Shown: positions 24,901 through 37,840 of the stretch, one piece after another | Layout of the letters: the number at the start of each line of letters is the position of its first letter | Position numbering within the stretch: the first letter of the stretch is position 1 | DNA from: Podospora bellae-mahoneyi | Lineage: Eukaryota > Ascomycota > Sordariomycetes > Sordariales > Podosporaceae | Reading direction: 5' to 3' | DNA length: 64,000 bases | NCBI RefSeq assembly: GCF_035222275.1 | Contig: NC_085881.1 | Location: 2,418,001-2,482,000, forward strand | The notes under the pieces: generated by a model | The model's database searches: none | What the model saw: the letters and a program-made list of their open reading frames with translations, nothing else | Told to the model about the DNA's origin: nothing | Position numbers and translations under genes: made by a program

Positions 24901-26444
24901 GGCCCATAGCCTTGCTCCTGAGTAGGATCTCGGTCGAAGCAATGGCGCCGGCACCGAGGAAGACGGCCTTTTTCGCATGGACCCACATAAGGTCGTTGTG
25001 AAGATAGCCTTTGAAGAGCCCGCGGTTCCTGCCGTGCCAGGCGAAGAAGACACGGTAGCCTTCTTTCTCGTCCTTTTGGATATACCGCACCTCGCACTCG
25101 CAGAACATTTCGGCGCCCCAGTTCCAGGCGTCGGCTAGGTAGGTGACGAGGGTGGTGGTTTTGGAGCCGTCGTTGACCCCCGTGGCGTCCTGGCCTGTGA
25201 GGCTGGATGGGGACATCTCAACGCCGCAGCTGTTGGGACCATTGCGGAAGCGTGTTGTCTGCTTGACCTTCTTGAACTTGTGACCCATGCCCAGGTTTTC
25301 GGCTTGTTCCTTGAAGACTTTGGTCTTGGGGAGTTCGGGCCACTCGCTGGGGTACTCGGTAGGTTCAAGGACCTGTTCCACCTTCTTGTAGTCTAAGCCA
25401 TCACTGTCAGCACACACGTTTCCATCGTATCCTAGATGCAATGGGGGTTCTCACACTTATCCAAACCCTTTGGGTTTTCCCTAATCTCCTTAGGCCAAGG
25501 CTTCATAGACAGCGTCTGCTTATCCGCCTCCATAAACACATTCGCATTGATCAGACTAGTGCCACCGAGACCTGTTCAACGTCAGCACAAAAGAAACCCC
25601 TAACCCGGACTTCAGATCAGGACTCACCGTTACAAACAACCGCATTCTGTCCCTTCCCAAAAATCATATGATACATGCCGGTAGGGTTCCCACCCTCCAC
25701 CAGCTTCCCCTTTAAAAACGCCGGGGCCAGCTGCCCCGAGTAGTGCAGCTCCTTGAACGCCTCCACCGCGCCGGTAGGATACTCCCCCGGCCACTTCTCC
25801 CTCCCCCTCTCAAGCACACAGACCGACTGCCCCGTCCTCGCCATGCGGGAGGCAGCAACACCGCCGCCATACCCAGATCCGATCACAACCACGTCGTACG
25901 ATCCCCTCAGCAGCTCAAGCGGCTTGGAGATGCGAGGAAAAGCCTTGTCGTCTCTCCCGTCGGTGTACCCCCTGATCTTGGCCCGGGAGGTGCTGTGAGG
26001 GGAGGGGTCTTGCTGGTGGCCCTCGTAGGTTTCGATGGGGTGGGAGTCCTGGCGGGAGGGGGTTGTGGCTCTGGGAGGAGGGGCGGTTTCCTCGCTGATG
26101 AGGGTTTGGGTGCTAAAGACAGACGCTGCTCGGGGGTTGGGGCTGGAGGAGGAGCTGGACATGGCTGCTTCGGTTGAGGAAGAGGATTCCGAGTCGGCGG
26201 TTCGGACTCTTCTGTGTCGCAGGTTGGGCTCTGTCTCTGTCTGGTTCCTTACGCTGTCATGCGTCAAATCGGCTGGACTGTGGACGATGTGAAGATGGTC
26301 GATGGAGAGCTGGCCTCTGGTGTCGGTGGTGCCAGGGCTATCAATGTGAAGGGCTGGGGTGAGAGGAGGTGTGTAGGGCCCGTTCGGTCCGTTGGGATGG
26401 GCTCCCAACATCTCCGAAGGGTTTTGTCTCTCGGATTTGTCCAT
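21981..26444 (-). CDS. GMC (cholesterol-oxidase-like) flavin oxidoreductase fused to an alpha/beta hydrolase
   Basis: Four exons on the minus strand (26444-25628, 25571-25455, 25392-24315, 24231-21981) keep frame and give 1,420 residues. Residues 1 to ~180 are a disordered Ser/Pro/Thr extension. The FAD-binding fold starts at YDVVVIGSGYGGG (G189), followed by NGLGGTSLINANVF and, across the last intron, HPIGGACMARDN and VVTDASVIPTALGANPFATI: the GMC C-terminal signature. A middle domain of ~330 residues (GFTEVMSGFL... RRLHFHGYKVV) leads to an alpha/beta hydrolase with the nucleophile box VAHCMGS (Cys1159 where Ser is usual), Asp1335 (GRDNAV) and His1370 (GYGHLDGW). The same order of modules is known in actinobacterial and fungal proteins. 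Substrate unknown; a lipid or sterol oxidised and then hydrolysed is plausible. The in-frame ATG at 26444 was chosen; the frame is open for 27 more codons upstream but has no ATG there. Confidence 0.9.
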
Positions 26445-29400
26445 TGTGGTCGGTGAGCTGGCCTGCCCGGATACCAATACGGTCGTGTCCACTATCAGGG
26501 AAGTTGGCTGGGAAGGAAAAGCCAATCTGTGTCACACAAAGGAATAATAGTTCAAGTAAGAGAGTATGTTGGCTGTATGAGATGGGAACACAAGAAAAGG
26601 GGGTAGGTAGGTAGGTAGGTAGGTAGGTAGGTAGGTAGGTAGGTAGGTAGGTAGGTAGGTAGGGTGAGAAGATGCAGGAAAAAAGCCTTGAGGATTTGAA
26701 GCAGGCTGTGAGATCTTGATAAAGGTTCCCAGTTTCTGGGCGACTCGTCCGAGGGGGCTACCGGCATGATAGAGGCGCGATCCCAGACTGGTGTGGCTTT
26801 GTCTGGGCCAAACATCTTCGATACCGTCGGTAGAAGGGCGCTAGATGTGTATTGAGCATACAATGTCACGCCATCCCTACCAGTTTGCAGACTGTATGCA
26901 GTCTCCATGTGGGGGAATACCAAATTACAAGCCTCGGCCCCTACCCTTTGCTGACCCCAAGAATATTCGGTCAGGGCGCAGCTCGTCAGCCCGAGTTCAT
27001 TTGTTGGACTACTCCTGGGCTGGGCTGGGCTGAGTAAAATCTTCAACCATTGCTGACAGGAGGCTGTCATTGGCTGGCATCCTTCCACCCGACCAGGCGA
27101 TGGAGGGTGGACAAGGGGTCCAGGGTAGGGCGGTCCACCGCGACGGGTGAACCAGACATGGGAGACACCTGGGAGCCATCTCCGAAAGAGGCATGTCAGT
27201 CTTGGAGTCGCGAATGGTAACCATCTTTCAAATGCTGCCTTGTGGCTGAGGAACAAGGCTCGCAACGGCGACGATGTCATGTAGAAAGACGTCTTTTTTT
27301 GGAGCGCCTCCCCCCCTTCTTTCTGTTCCCCTCCTCCACAAGATGGAATCTATGACGGACGCAAAAGGATGTCGATTGGCTGTATGCAAACTCAGCCCAT
27401 AAGATAGATGGTGTCTCAGACAGATCGACGAATCCCGACTGCACGGGCAATCTATACGCAATCATTTAGGGGCTCTGACTGGCAGCTTGTAGCAGAGATC
27501 ACCGTAGCCATCCCTCATTGCTGCCTTCGGGACGGCAGCGGAGGTAGAGCCCTTTTCGTGGTGGCCAGGGTTGATAGTGCTGATGCTGCGTTCATTGGAC
27601 GGGAAACGAGCGGGTCGTGATAGGCTACAGCAAAAAGAAGTCGGCGATGTTGCAAGCCGTCGTAGCCGATTTACTCGGGAGCGCAACTCGCAGCTTTTCC
27701 ATTTCATCATGTTGCAGTTTCTACTCGGATCTCGAGCAATCGTTATTTGTATCAGTACCTTTCATCTCAATGCCCTCCTTCATTGCTTTGCGAAGAGTTA
27801 GCGCTCTGATCATGACCAGATGTTTGATAACTCAATCCTTCCAATAAAGGCAGGGGCGCTGTCAAACCAAGACTTTACCCCTGGCCTCCTTAAAGGTCGG
27901 GGGGCCGGCCCGCTGTGCTCGGCAGTCGATGGTTTCCGTGTTGGAGATCGAGATGTCGCAATGCGAGCGAGGCCCAACAGTCTGGCCCTTGGGCTCACCG
28001 GACACTGTTTGGAAATACTGTATAAACTGCAGAGCCCGTCCGTATGGGCAACGTGTGACCGACGTCAAAAACGACGTCAACGAGCTGACGGCCTCAGGCC
28101 CCAAATCACACCCATGCAGTTTGATGCCTGATTGACACCCACACACACGGTCAAGGCAAAGCCACAAGGCTGATAACTGATCGGTCCATCAATGACTCTT
28201 ATCATGACTGGATCTTCATCCTGAGGATATCAGGAGGGCGTCGTCGTCGCATTGCCCGTATAATCAGGTGTAGTAGATAGACTGCTGTTCTTGATTCGCA
28301 AAACTCGAGTGACTCGACATATTTCGGGAATCTCAGCCTTTGAGCTGGGCGAGACGACGATTGGATTCCGGTGAGAAGGTAACTGTTTCAAGGCCGTTGC
28401 ACAGCCTTTCGATGCCACCACCTTGTCCTGGCTATATTGATATCTGTCAGCCGATTGGCCAATTCGCCCAAATTAGTTCAGGCGGTTCTGTCTTCATCTG
28501 GACCACACGACAACGACGTGGAAAACTGCCCAACAGCGTTGCGAGGGTGCGGCGTCGAGGGGGTGGGTGGGCGGTCGGCGACAGGTGTGGCTCTTTGTGT
28601 CGCTGTGGCTTTCAGTTCGGTGTTTTGGGTTCAACGTATTCTTCGCTTGCTTCGCTTGCGATGTCCTGGAAGAGTGTTGCACAACGTCAAGTCCACGACA
28701 GGTGTTATTCATGGAAATTTGTCACGAAAACGCCGATTGTCCCGACGTAACCTTCTTTGGAGAAAGACAGCTGGAGATATCGCTTGATATCGCTCCGGGC
28801 CTTATCGCTGATATCCAGCAATCAGACCTTCTCTGATTGGCTTTTACGCTCTCTACCCCATGGGGAAGTTGATTCTGGGAAGGAGCCACGACTTGTCCCT
28901 TCCGAGGTCCCGGGTCAATTTGTGCTGGTCAGCTGCCCATTTGATAACACTTGATAACACGGAAGGGGCATGGTGTCTCCTTAATGGCGTGCTTTGCTTC
29001 TCAATTCACTTCATTCCGAACATCGACTTCACTTGCAGTTTCTGTTCTTTTTTTTTTATATATTTTTATTGTGGTTATATTCTCTATATGCTTGGGGCTT
29101 CCCCAACTCTATTCTACAGATTCCTTCCCTGCGCCATGCACGACACGCTATCCCTCCCAAATGCCGTCTATGCCCCTTGGTGTGAGAACCTTAAAAACCA
29201 TAACAAGAACACGAACAGGTACACACACACACACACCATCATCCATGCCCAACTCCAACAAGCTTACAAGCTTATTCTGCCTCCCGCAGGAGCAGAACAG
29301 CAATGACGTTGTCGGTAAGGCCCGCTCGGTTCAATTCTCTCCCCGACTGTGCAGGAGGCACAGGCGTGGTTGTTACTCACCGAGCTGCCAATGGGAAGAT

Positions 29401-29768
29401 GGGGGTGGAAGATGAAGATGAAGAAGATGAAAGTCATAACCTCGTCCCGGCCATCCCGTCCGATCCCTTCAAACTCCATACCCAGCACCCAAGAACCCCC
29501 ATGACGCCAATGGGACCAGAAAACGCCCAATGAGAAAAATCACAAATCCCACACCGATGGGCGTGCCGCAAAGAGCGGCGGCGTCATCATCGAGGTGGCG
29601 GCCACATCGCCATCCTGATGGGAATGGCTCGGCACTTGGTCACCCACATACGGATGTGTGGTGGTGCCTCTGCAGCCCTGGTTCTAGCCCGGGTAGCGTC
29701 GGATGCCGATCCAGCAACACATACAGCTACTCTGCCTTGGGCTGAACTGCAACCACTGGATCATCGAT
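26445..29768. other. 3.3 kb intergenic region between the GMC fusion (5') and NADP-GDH (3') genes
   Basis: Both flanking genes are on the minus strand, so this holds the promoter of the GMC fusion and the 3' UTR of glutamate dehydrogenase. It includes a TAGG microsatellite and short unremarkable open frames (e.g. 26552-27280 -, 28951-29415 +). No gene can be supported. Confidence 0.5.
26603..26663. repeat. (TAGG)n tetranucleotide repeat, about 15 units
   Basis: An uninterrupted GGTA/TAGG array of about 60 bp, 160-220 bp upstream of the GMC fusion start codon; it reads (CCTA)n in the sense of that gene. It probably lies in its promoter or 5' leader. Confidence 0.95.
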
Positions 29769-31323
<1,555 letters not shown>

Positions 31324-31490
31324 TGTGACGAGTGTTGAATGGGTATCTAGGGGTATATGTTCTTGTTGTTGTTGTTGGAGTGCGGAAATGTGTCGGGGGT
31401 ATCAACTGTTGAACTCGTACGCTGTCGAACGAAGAATGAATGGGAAGAGAAGAGGACAATCGAGCACAATGGGACGAAGGGCAGGGACGA

Positions 31491-31503
31491 GTATAATATA
31501 GAC
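31491..31503 (-). promoter_or_regulatory. Possible TATA element of the glutamate dehydrogenase gene
   Basis: The minus strand reads TCTATATTATAC here, about 170 bp before the start codon. It fits a TATA position by spacing but is only a partial consensus match. Confidence 0.35.
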
Positions 31504-34388
31504 ACCCGCAGGAAAGGCCGGTGGTGGGGGGGAGGGGGGGGGGCAACGTTTGAAAGCCCGAATAGCGACGGTCTCTTTTTTTTCATGGGACGACAGAACC
31601 AAGCCTTTTCCTGGTCCCCTGCTCCTAGCTACACAGTTCTCTCTACCGACAGGAGCACAATAGTGTAGCTCCGTTTCACACTATTATCCAGAGCCTTGCG
31701 TTTTTCTCCTGGGATGGTCGTCAACAGGCAGCGCGGGGGAGTCCCTGTGCTGGGTTGAGTGGCCACGTTTTGGCGAGGATTTACTCAGGGAGCGCCGGTT
31801 ATCGCTCGTGCGTTAGAAGCACGGCGCACAGTTCCAGCGTCTTGACATGTGGAACGACGTCCGCGCCAGTCGGGTCGTATTTGCTTTTTTGCCATACATA
31901 TCATGATGCCTATTTCCCCTTTGGAAAACCAGACGATATCGGCCGTGGGATGAGATATTTTCCTGCAATAGGCAATGCCCCGCGTTGGTCTACACATACT
32001 GTCGTCACATAGCATTACTGATTGGCTGCCCGGCAGCTTGGAAAGGGCTAGGCGGTGCTGCTCGCTGCCCATCTCGGGGCGTGGTGGTGCGTGGAGGTTG
32101 CAGTCGAATGGGGGGGCAGTTTGGGGGTCCATATGGGGGGGCTCGGGGGGGCCACTGGAGGGTACGGGTGGTAAAGCTCGCGTGCTTGTCCTGGACCCTG
32201 GCATGGCATCTGGCAGGGGCCCCGGCCTCGCTGACGACAGGCTAGGATCAAAGATGCCGCCGCGGCGCCACTGGGACAGGCCTCATTCTTATCCGATGAC
32301 AATGATTGGCCGCCCTTTTCTGGGTAAAGCCGGTGGGATGGTGCTCACGAAGGGCTGCGGGGTCGACGGGAGCTAGCATTCTGCGAGGACATCGGCGCAG
32401 GGCAGGGAAGCGGCGCCAAAAACGACGCAGAATCACCCGGCTCTTTTTCGTGCGACTCCGACGTCGCTGGAGTCCTAGTGGCCGTCCTACGCTACTCATG
32501 TCCCTCATGTCCGCTTCCCTCCGGCGCATCCCGCGTTTAGTCATTGAAAAGGCAGACGAGCTCCTCGACACGACGACGGCAGGGTTGAGGGTTGCGGTTT
32601 GGCTGATCAGCCTCCGGTCTTGCAGCAGGTAATATTTGCTGCTATCTGTGCAGTTGTAATGTGAACTGGTAACCAATTCCCAACTGACCACTGATAGGCA
32701 TTTATTTGAAGCTGGCCTCTCCCGGCCATCTTGGACGTCGAGCCCTTGTTACCTAACCAACACTGCCAACCCCCATTCAGCTGTCAAAGTCACAAATATC
32801 GCTCAAACATAAACGGAAGACCAACATGGAAGGACATGTTTCGAGATCGGGCAGAGCAAGCTGTTGTTGGTGATTGAATGTGTCTAGTAGTCGAGTTGAA
32901 AATAAGGCAGGCAGGACACCACCATTCGGCATCTCGTCGTCATGATGTCTTGCAGCCTGCATTTCCTTGCATTTCACTTTCTGTCTCCTTTCGATGACGC
33001 ACTAGGGCGTGATATCCCTCAAGCTGCGCCATGGCTCTTGGTCTCGACCAGTGGGTAACCAAGACTTTCCCAAGATCTGTTTTGTATCCACACGGGAAAA
33101 TCCGACAAATCGTAACCTCTTAAATTCAACCAGGACACCCCTTCCTCATGGGGAGCCCTACCCCAATGGGGTCAAGGATATCCCGACTTTGACGATGAGT
33201 TGGGAAAAAACGGCCGACGGAAAATACGATCTAGGTGTTGGGTTCTTTGTCTGTTTGTTCTCACCACCAGGGAAAAAAACTACCGAACGACCTCCTCATC
33301 TTGAATATGACGGAGGCCGAGACGGGTAGGTTTGGGGTTTATCCTTGGTATACTCTAGCTGGTGAGAAACAAATATGGGGGGAGAATTGTTCTTTGGAAC
33401 TTTCATCTTTTCTAGCAACCAGGGTGTGGACCAACCCAGCAGCACCTATGCTTTTCTCGAACTGCTGGGCAGAAGTCAAATGATGATGCCTGACGACGAG
33501 CTTTGGGGTGTTGTGTTGATTTGTTCTGTTTCTTCGCCCCGAGCCCCGAGATCCCCCGGCCGGCGTAAGTGCGAACGGCGCTTGGGTAGTGTAGTGGGCG
33601 GAGTTTCGGAGCCAGGCCCGATGATGAAGAGGGTACGGGGACTAGAACTAGATGACTGGGGACCGGGGGAGAGAGGGATCTCGGAAGGAAACGGCTTGAC
33701 GCGGCTCTTTTCGATGTATTCTAGATTTAATGTAGGTGTGGGCATGACACGCGCGCGGGACGGTGATCAGATAAGAAAACACCAGGATCTTGTTTGAGGA
33801 TGAGAGCCAGTAAGGGGAGGTTGCATTACATGAATGCATGCTGTGTGGTTTTGATGGTGTCGGAAGGACCGGAGCGGCAGGACTGAGTGAGCAGCAAGAA
33901 TGGCAACGGGTACCTGGTGGTTGTGTGTAACGGAGGACGACGACAACGACCTCGGCCGAGAGGGACATCAACATGGGACGTGGGGGTTGGGTATGTTGAA
34001 GGGGAACACTCAGCTCGGCGAGCCCTTTTTCGTCGGCGAATTCCTCGCTGTTGCGAGCGCCTCCGTCCCGTTGGTCTCGTCTCGTCTCAGGTTGTCTAGA
34101 GACCAGACCAGACCAGGTCGAGAATATTCATCGTCTCATCTTTCCAAACCCTCTTCTTGTTCCTCCTCCTCGTCCTCCTTCTCCTCTTCTTCACTTCCAC
34201 CGTTTTCTTCATGCCAGTCCTGCTATTTCCGACAATTTAAGCTTCACAATGACACCGTCAATCTGCAGTCGCACAAACAAGCCTCCTGCAACCCATCTAG
34301 GCCAGATCTGTCCATGACAAGAGGCCATACATTCCCCAAAAGAGAAGACGGCCCCTGCGTATAAGGTAGGTAGGTAGTCTAGCACGTG

Positions 34389-34423
34389 GGTACGTACCCT
34401 GGATAGGTACGTATCTACGTACC
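34389..34423. repeat. Cluster of TACGTA palindromes
   Basis: The perfect 10-bp palindrome GGTACGTACC at 34389-34398 is followed by GGTACGTA (34406-34413) and TACGTACC (34416-34423), which together can form a second inverted pair. They lie just upstream of the GATA-like cluster. Function unknown. Confidence 0.7.
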
Positions 34424-34544
34424 TCTTTGCTGCCGCTGCTGCTGTGATCCCCTACTACCACTAAAAATAACATGTGAAAGAGCAAAAGCCAAGAATGAGT
34501 CTATTTTGGCTTGGGGGAAACGGCGGCGCGTGTGCAAGATCATC

Positions 34545-34707
34545 TGATAAGATAATCTGTACCTGTTGGGGTGATGTGACTAGTAGGGGGATGTCGGACT
34601 CTGTGCGCTTGGCTGAGGGAGACGAGATTGATAAGATAATCAGGGTGATGGTGAAGTTGGGTGAGTGTCGGCATGTCTGTCGGAGGAAACTGATCTGATA
34701 AGATTAT
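34545..34707 (+). promoter_or_regulatory. Cluster of three TGATAAGAT(A/T)AT sites (candidate GATA-factor sites)
   Basis: TGATAAGATAATC occurs identically at 34545-34557 and 34629-34641, and TGATAAGATTAT at 34696-34707. Each contains the HGATAR core recognised by fungal GATA factors such as AreA/NIT2, SRE and White Collar proteins. Three extended copies in 163 bp exceed simple expectation, but no gene start lies close by: the GDH start is 3.2 kb to the left on the minus strand, and the next gene on the right ends at 36816. Confidence 0.5.
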
Positions 34708-35079
34708 TTAGGGGGTGGTATGGCCTGTTGGTGTACTTTGGGCTGGTGGGAGGTCTGATGTTCTTTTGTTGGGGTGGTGATATAAGAAGGGGGTTGTCTG
34801 TTGCGGGTGAGTTGAAATGTTGGCGGTGTTTCTTCATGTTATTTGTGATATTGGGGGTGATGAAGATGGATGGAGTGAGATTTGCTTATGGTGACGTGGG
34901 ACCTCTCATCGTGTGCTTTTGTCTTGTTTTCGGTTTACTTATATACGCCAGGCAGGTATATGCGGCATGAGTATATTCAGGCTGAGCTATCCTGTGTAAG
35001 CCTTGATTACATGTATCCTGTCATCAAAGGTTGTCGTGGGGTTTCGTTGGTTGGTTCTTTTAGCAGGCTCTGGTTTACA

Positions 35080-35402
35080 TGCTCTCATTCATGTGCTCTC
35101 ACTCATATGCTCTCACTTCTATGCTCTCATTTTCGTATAGAACTTATCGTCTCTCATCCCTTCAGTCTCATTCGGCATCCCATCTAATACCTCTTCGATA
35201 GAATTTATCTCGGTGGGTACAGAACTCCAAGCACTTACAGGGCAGCGCTTGCAGACCTACTTTTCCACAAAATCTCTCACACGACTATTCTCACGATTTT
35301 TCTTCCACAGTTGCTCTTATACTACTATTCTTATGGCTACTGTGTATCTGTTGCTCTTACATAACTGCACTTAAACCACTGCTCTTACACCATTGCTCCC
35401 AC
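35080..35402. repeat. Array of TGCTCTYAY motifs, the first four at exact 14-bp spacing
   Basis: TGCTCTCAY starts at 35080, 35094, 35108 and 35122 (period 14 bp), then TGCTCTTAY at 35312, 35352 and 35380, with a variant TGCTCCCAC at 35394. The first block is a degenerate minisatellite of 14-bp units. The second has irregular spacing, which suggests either decay or a binding-site array. Intergenic; function unknown. Confidence 0.75.
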
Positions 35403-36815
35403 GCCACCTTTTATCATCTTTGCACAGTTTCTCTCGTCTCTTTCTGATTTTAAACGCACTGCTGGCCTAGAGTTGCATGAATCTTCAGACCGTAAAATCT
35501 CACAAATGTCTTCCATGGTAAGTCCCCTACAGCTTACTTAGATACCCAAGGGACCTTGGTAACCAAGCTAGACATAGCTTTCTTGGTTTCCTCAAATTTC
35601 ACATGCTTCAAGGTGTTTGCAAACTACTAGTTTAAAACCATTGATCAAGTCTGGACTAAACATACAACCCTCCCTTCCCCGTGACAAGGAGAAGAATGTG
35701 GTTCTTGTCTAGCCTTTGACGGGATTGGTTGTCTCCTATTCAGGAACGAAACAGGTGAAAGGAAGCTGAGAACCACACGCTCACAACTACGTACCTGTCC
35801 TACGTCTACGAGCAACAGACACAGACGCATTTCATCCGATTCAGGGATGCAGGGGCAGCGTGACACACCACCTCGTCAAATCATAAGACGACAACCTTGG
35901 ACAGTGTATGATCACCAACACTCGAATGCCAGTAACCTACCTTTCAGGTCAAGCTCTCCATTATTTTCACATCGTATCACTACCAGGCCGTGGGCCGAAT
36001 TCATATCGCCATGCACGTGAGCCGACAGTGCACCTTGCATCCCAACAGTCTATGACTCCACATTGCAAACTAGCTTTTTTATTTTCCCTACCTACTACAT
36101 CTTCCAGCAGCTCCTTACATTCCTTGGGCTATATCCCAGCATGTGTCTTATCTCATTCATCACCCAACTTCCATTTGCCCAGTCTCACTTGGCTGTCCAT
36201 CATCTCATATACAACTGACCAAAACCAATTTGCAGCTTCGAAAAATACAACAACACAGACAAAACCAAAGGCGGGTATCTCCTTCTCTTTTCCAGTCTTC
36301 ACTCCCAACAGACAGCTCAAACAGTTGAATAACCAAAAGCACACAGCATACCATCACCCATCACAACTTCAAGGACAGAACGGACGAGAAGATATACAAA
36401 CAGACCAACATCAGAAGGCAAAACTCAAAACGCGCAAACGATAAAAAAGACAAAACGTCCCAGTAAAAAAAGTTTATAATTTCAAAAGATAAAAAAAATA
36501 AAAATAAAAAAGGAAGTATGTAACAGTCGTAACATGGTAATGTCGGTGGTATACGGCGGAGAGAGTTAGGTAATAGTTAGAAGAGAAATGAAAGAATCGA
36601 AAGTCGTGTTTTGTTTTGTTTTTTGTTTTCTTTTAAACAAAAGGCGTCTCGGTCTAAGCTCTTCCGCTTTTCCATCCCCCCCTTTCCCCCCAATTGACTC
36701 CCAACCCCTATTCCCCCTTTTACCAACAATCATCAGAAGCCCAGGAGGGAAAAGAGAAAAAGAAAAAGAGAAGTCTCGACTCGTCAACCCGCAGCCAGCT
36801 CAGCTAACCAGCCGC

Positions 36816-37840
36816 TTATGACACCTGCATAACCATAGGCCCGGCAACGGTAATCTCATCGGTAATCACACCCGTCAAAGGACCCGCGCTGGTCAAGCTG
36901 ACATAGGTGACACCGGCCAAGTTCTGGGGCACCTCGCACCCGGCCTCCTGCGTGAAGGTAGTGAAGACAGTACCGCCGGGGTTGCCACCAGTAGTGAAGC
37001 CGCAGTGCGTAGCCCCGGCAGCAGCCTCGCTCTCCAGCCGGATGACAGTACCAGCAGTAACAGTCGCCGCGTCAATCCCCGCGCCCAAGGCCAAGGATGG
37101 GAACGCAGTCAAGATCAAGTTCGACCCCTCAGGGCAGCTCTCGATAAAAGGCGCAGCGAGCGAAAAGACTTGCTTCGGCGTGAGAGGGGTGTCGAACGCC
37201 TGGGGGACGGCAACCACCCCGCTGGCGGCGCGGACAAAGGTCTGGTGGCGGGCCTCGATGGTGAGGATGGAGCCGGCGGTGGTGAGGATGGAGCCGTCGG
37301 AGATGAGGGCGGCGGCGCCGAGGTAGGCGGATACACCCACGTTCTCGAGGACGGCGGCGGTGGCGACCATGCCGGCGGCGTCGGTGAAGCCGAAGTTGTA
37401 TGTGCAAGGCTGGACGGGCTGGACGCCGGCCTGGGCGAGGGCGGATTGGAGAAGCACGACGTGCTCCTCTTCGGTCTTGCCGATCTTGGTCAGGTCCTCG
37501 ATTTGGCGCTCGTTAAGGCCGAGGGCTTGGAAGTCGGTGACAGGGAAGCGGGCGAAGCCTTGCTGGTAGAAGGCTGCTTCGAGCCATTCGAGGGTGAGGG
37601 CGCTGGAGGGTAGGTTAGTGTCAAAGTTGGCTACATGGAACTGGTTTGATTGAGGTCAACTCACAACTGAAGAATGTCAAGATCGTTGATACCAAGAGCC
37701 TGAGCAGCAGCGTTTTGACGCTTCGCGTGTTGGTACATCTTCAGCTGGGCCTTGTTGAGCTTGGGAATTGATGGGAGGGCCGAAGCAACAGCCGCAAGTC
37801 CCGCAACAACCACCCCAAGTGTCTTTGTGAATGAAGGCAT
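36816..37840 (-). CDS. Secreted ferritin-like domain protein (Rds1-type)
   Basis: Two exons on the minus strand, 37840-37665 and 37602-36816 (62-nt intron), give 320 residues. Residues 1-21 are a signal peptide (MPSFTKTLGVVVAGLAAVASA). A short pro-like segment follows (QHAKRQ, with a Kex2-type KR). The ferritin-like four-helix region shows the ligand pattern of a di-iron site: E64 or E67 in LTLEWLEAAF, E103-x-x-H106 in TEEEHVVLL, E145 in AAVLENVG, and E175-x-x-H178 in LTIEARHQTF. The C-terminal part is a Thr/Gly/Val-rich beta-like domain with Cys pairs. Fungal relatives include the stress- and nitrogen-responsive Rds1 and secreted proteins of unknown activity. The metal site is inferred from the motif; no enzyme activity is claimed. 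Confidence 0.85.

Larger units (their letters stand above)
31324..36815. other. 5.5 kb gene desert between NADP-GDH (5') and the ferritin-like gene (3')
   Basis: No open frame shows coding character or a known domain; the longest (e.g. 35908-36444 +) is low in complexity. It contains three TGATAAGAT(A/T)AT sites, a TACGTA palindrome group, and an array of TGCTCTYAY motifs (listed separately). The right end (36,000-36,800) is G-poor on the plus strand, matching the 3' flank of the ferritin-like gene. A non-coding transcript is possible but not shown. Confidence 0.5.

Noticed and set aside
34620-35460. Suspicion of a RIP-mutated transposon in the AT-richer part of the desert
   Set aside because: No transposase or reverse-transcriptase fragment in any frame, no terminal repeats, and TpA is not conspicuously raised by eye. 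A dinucleotide count would settle it.
35908-36444. 178-codon plus-strand frame near the ferritin-like gene
   Set aside because: Composition follows the G-poor strand of the 3' flank (Ser/Gln/His/Lys-rich, no domain).
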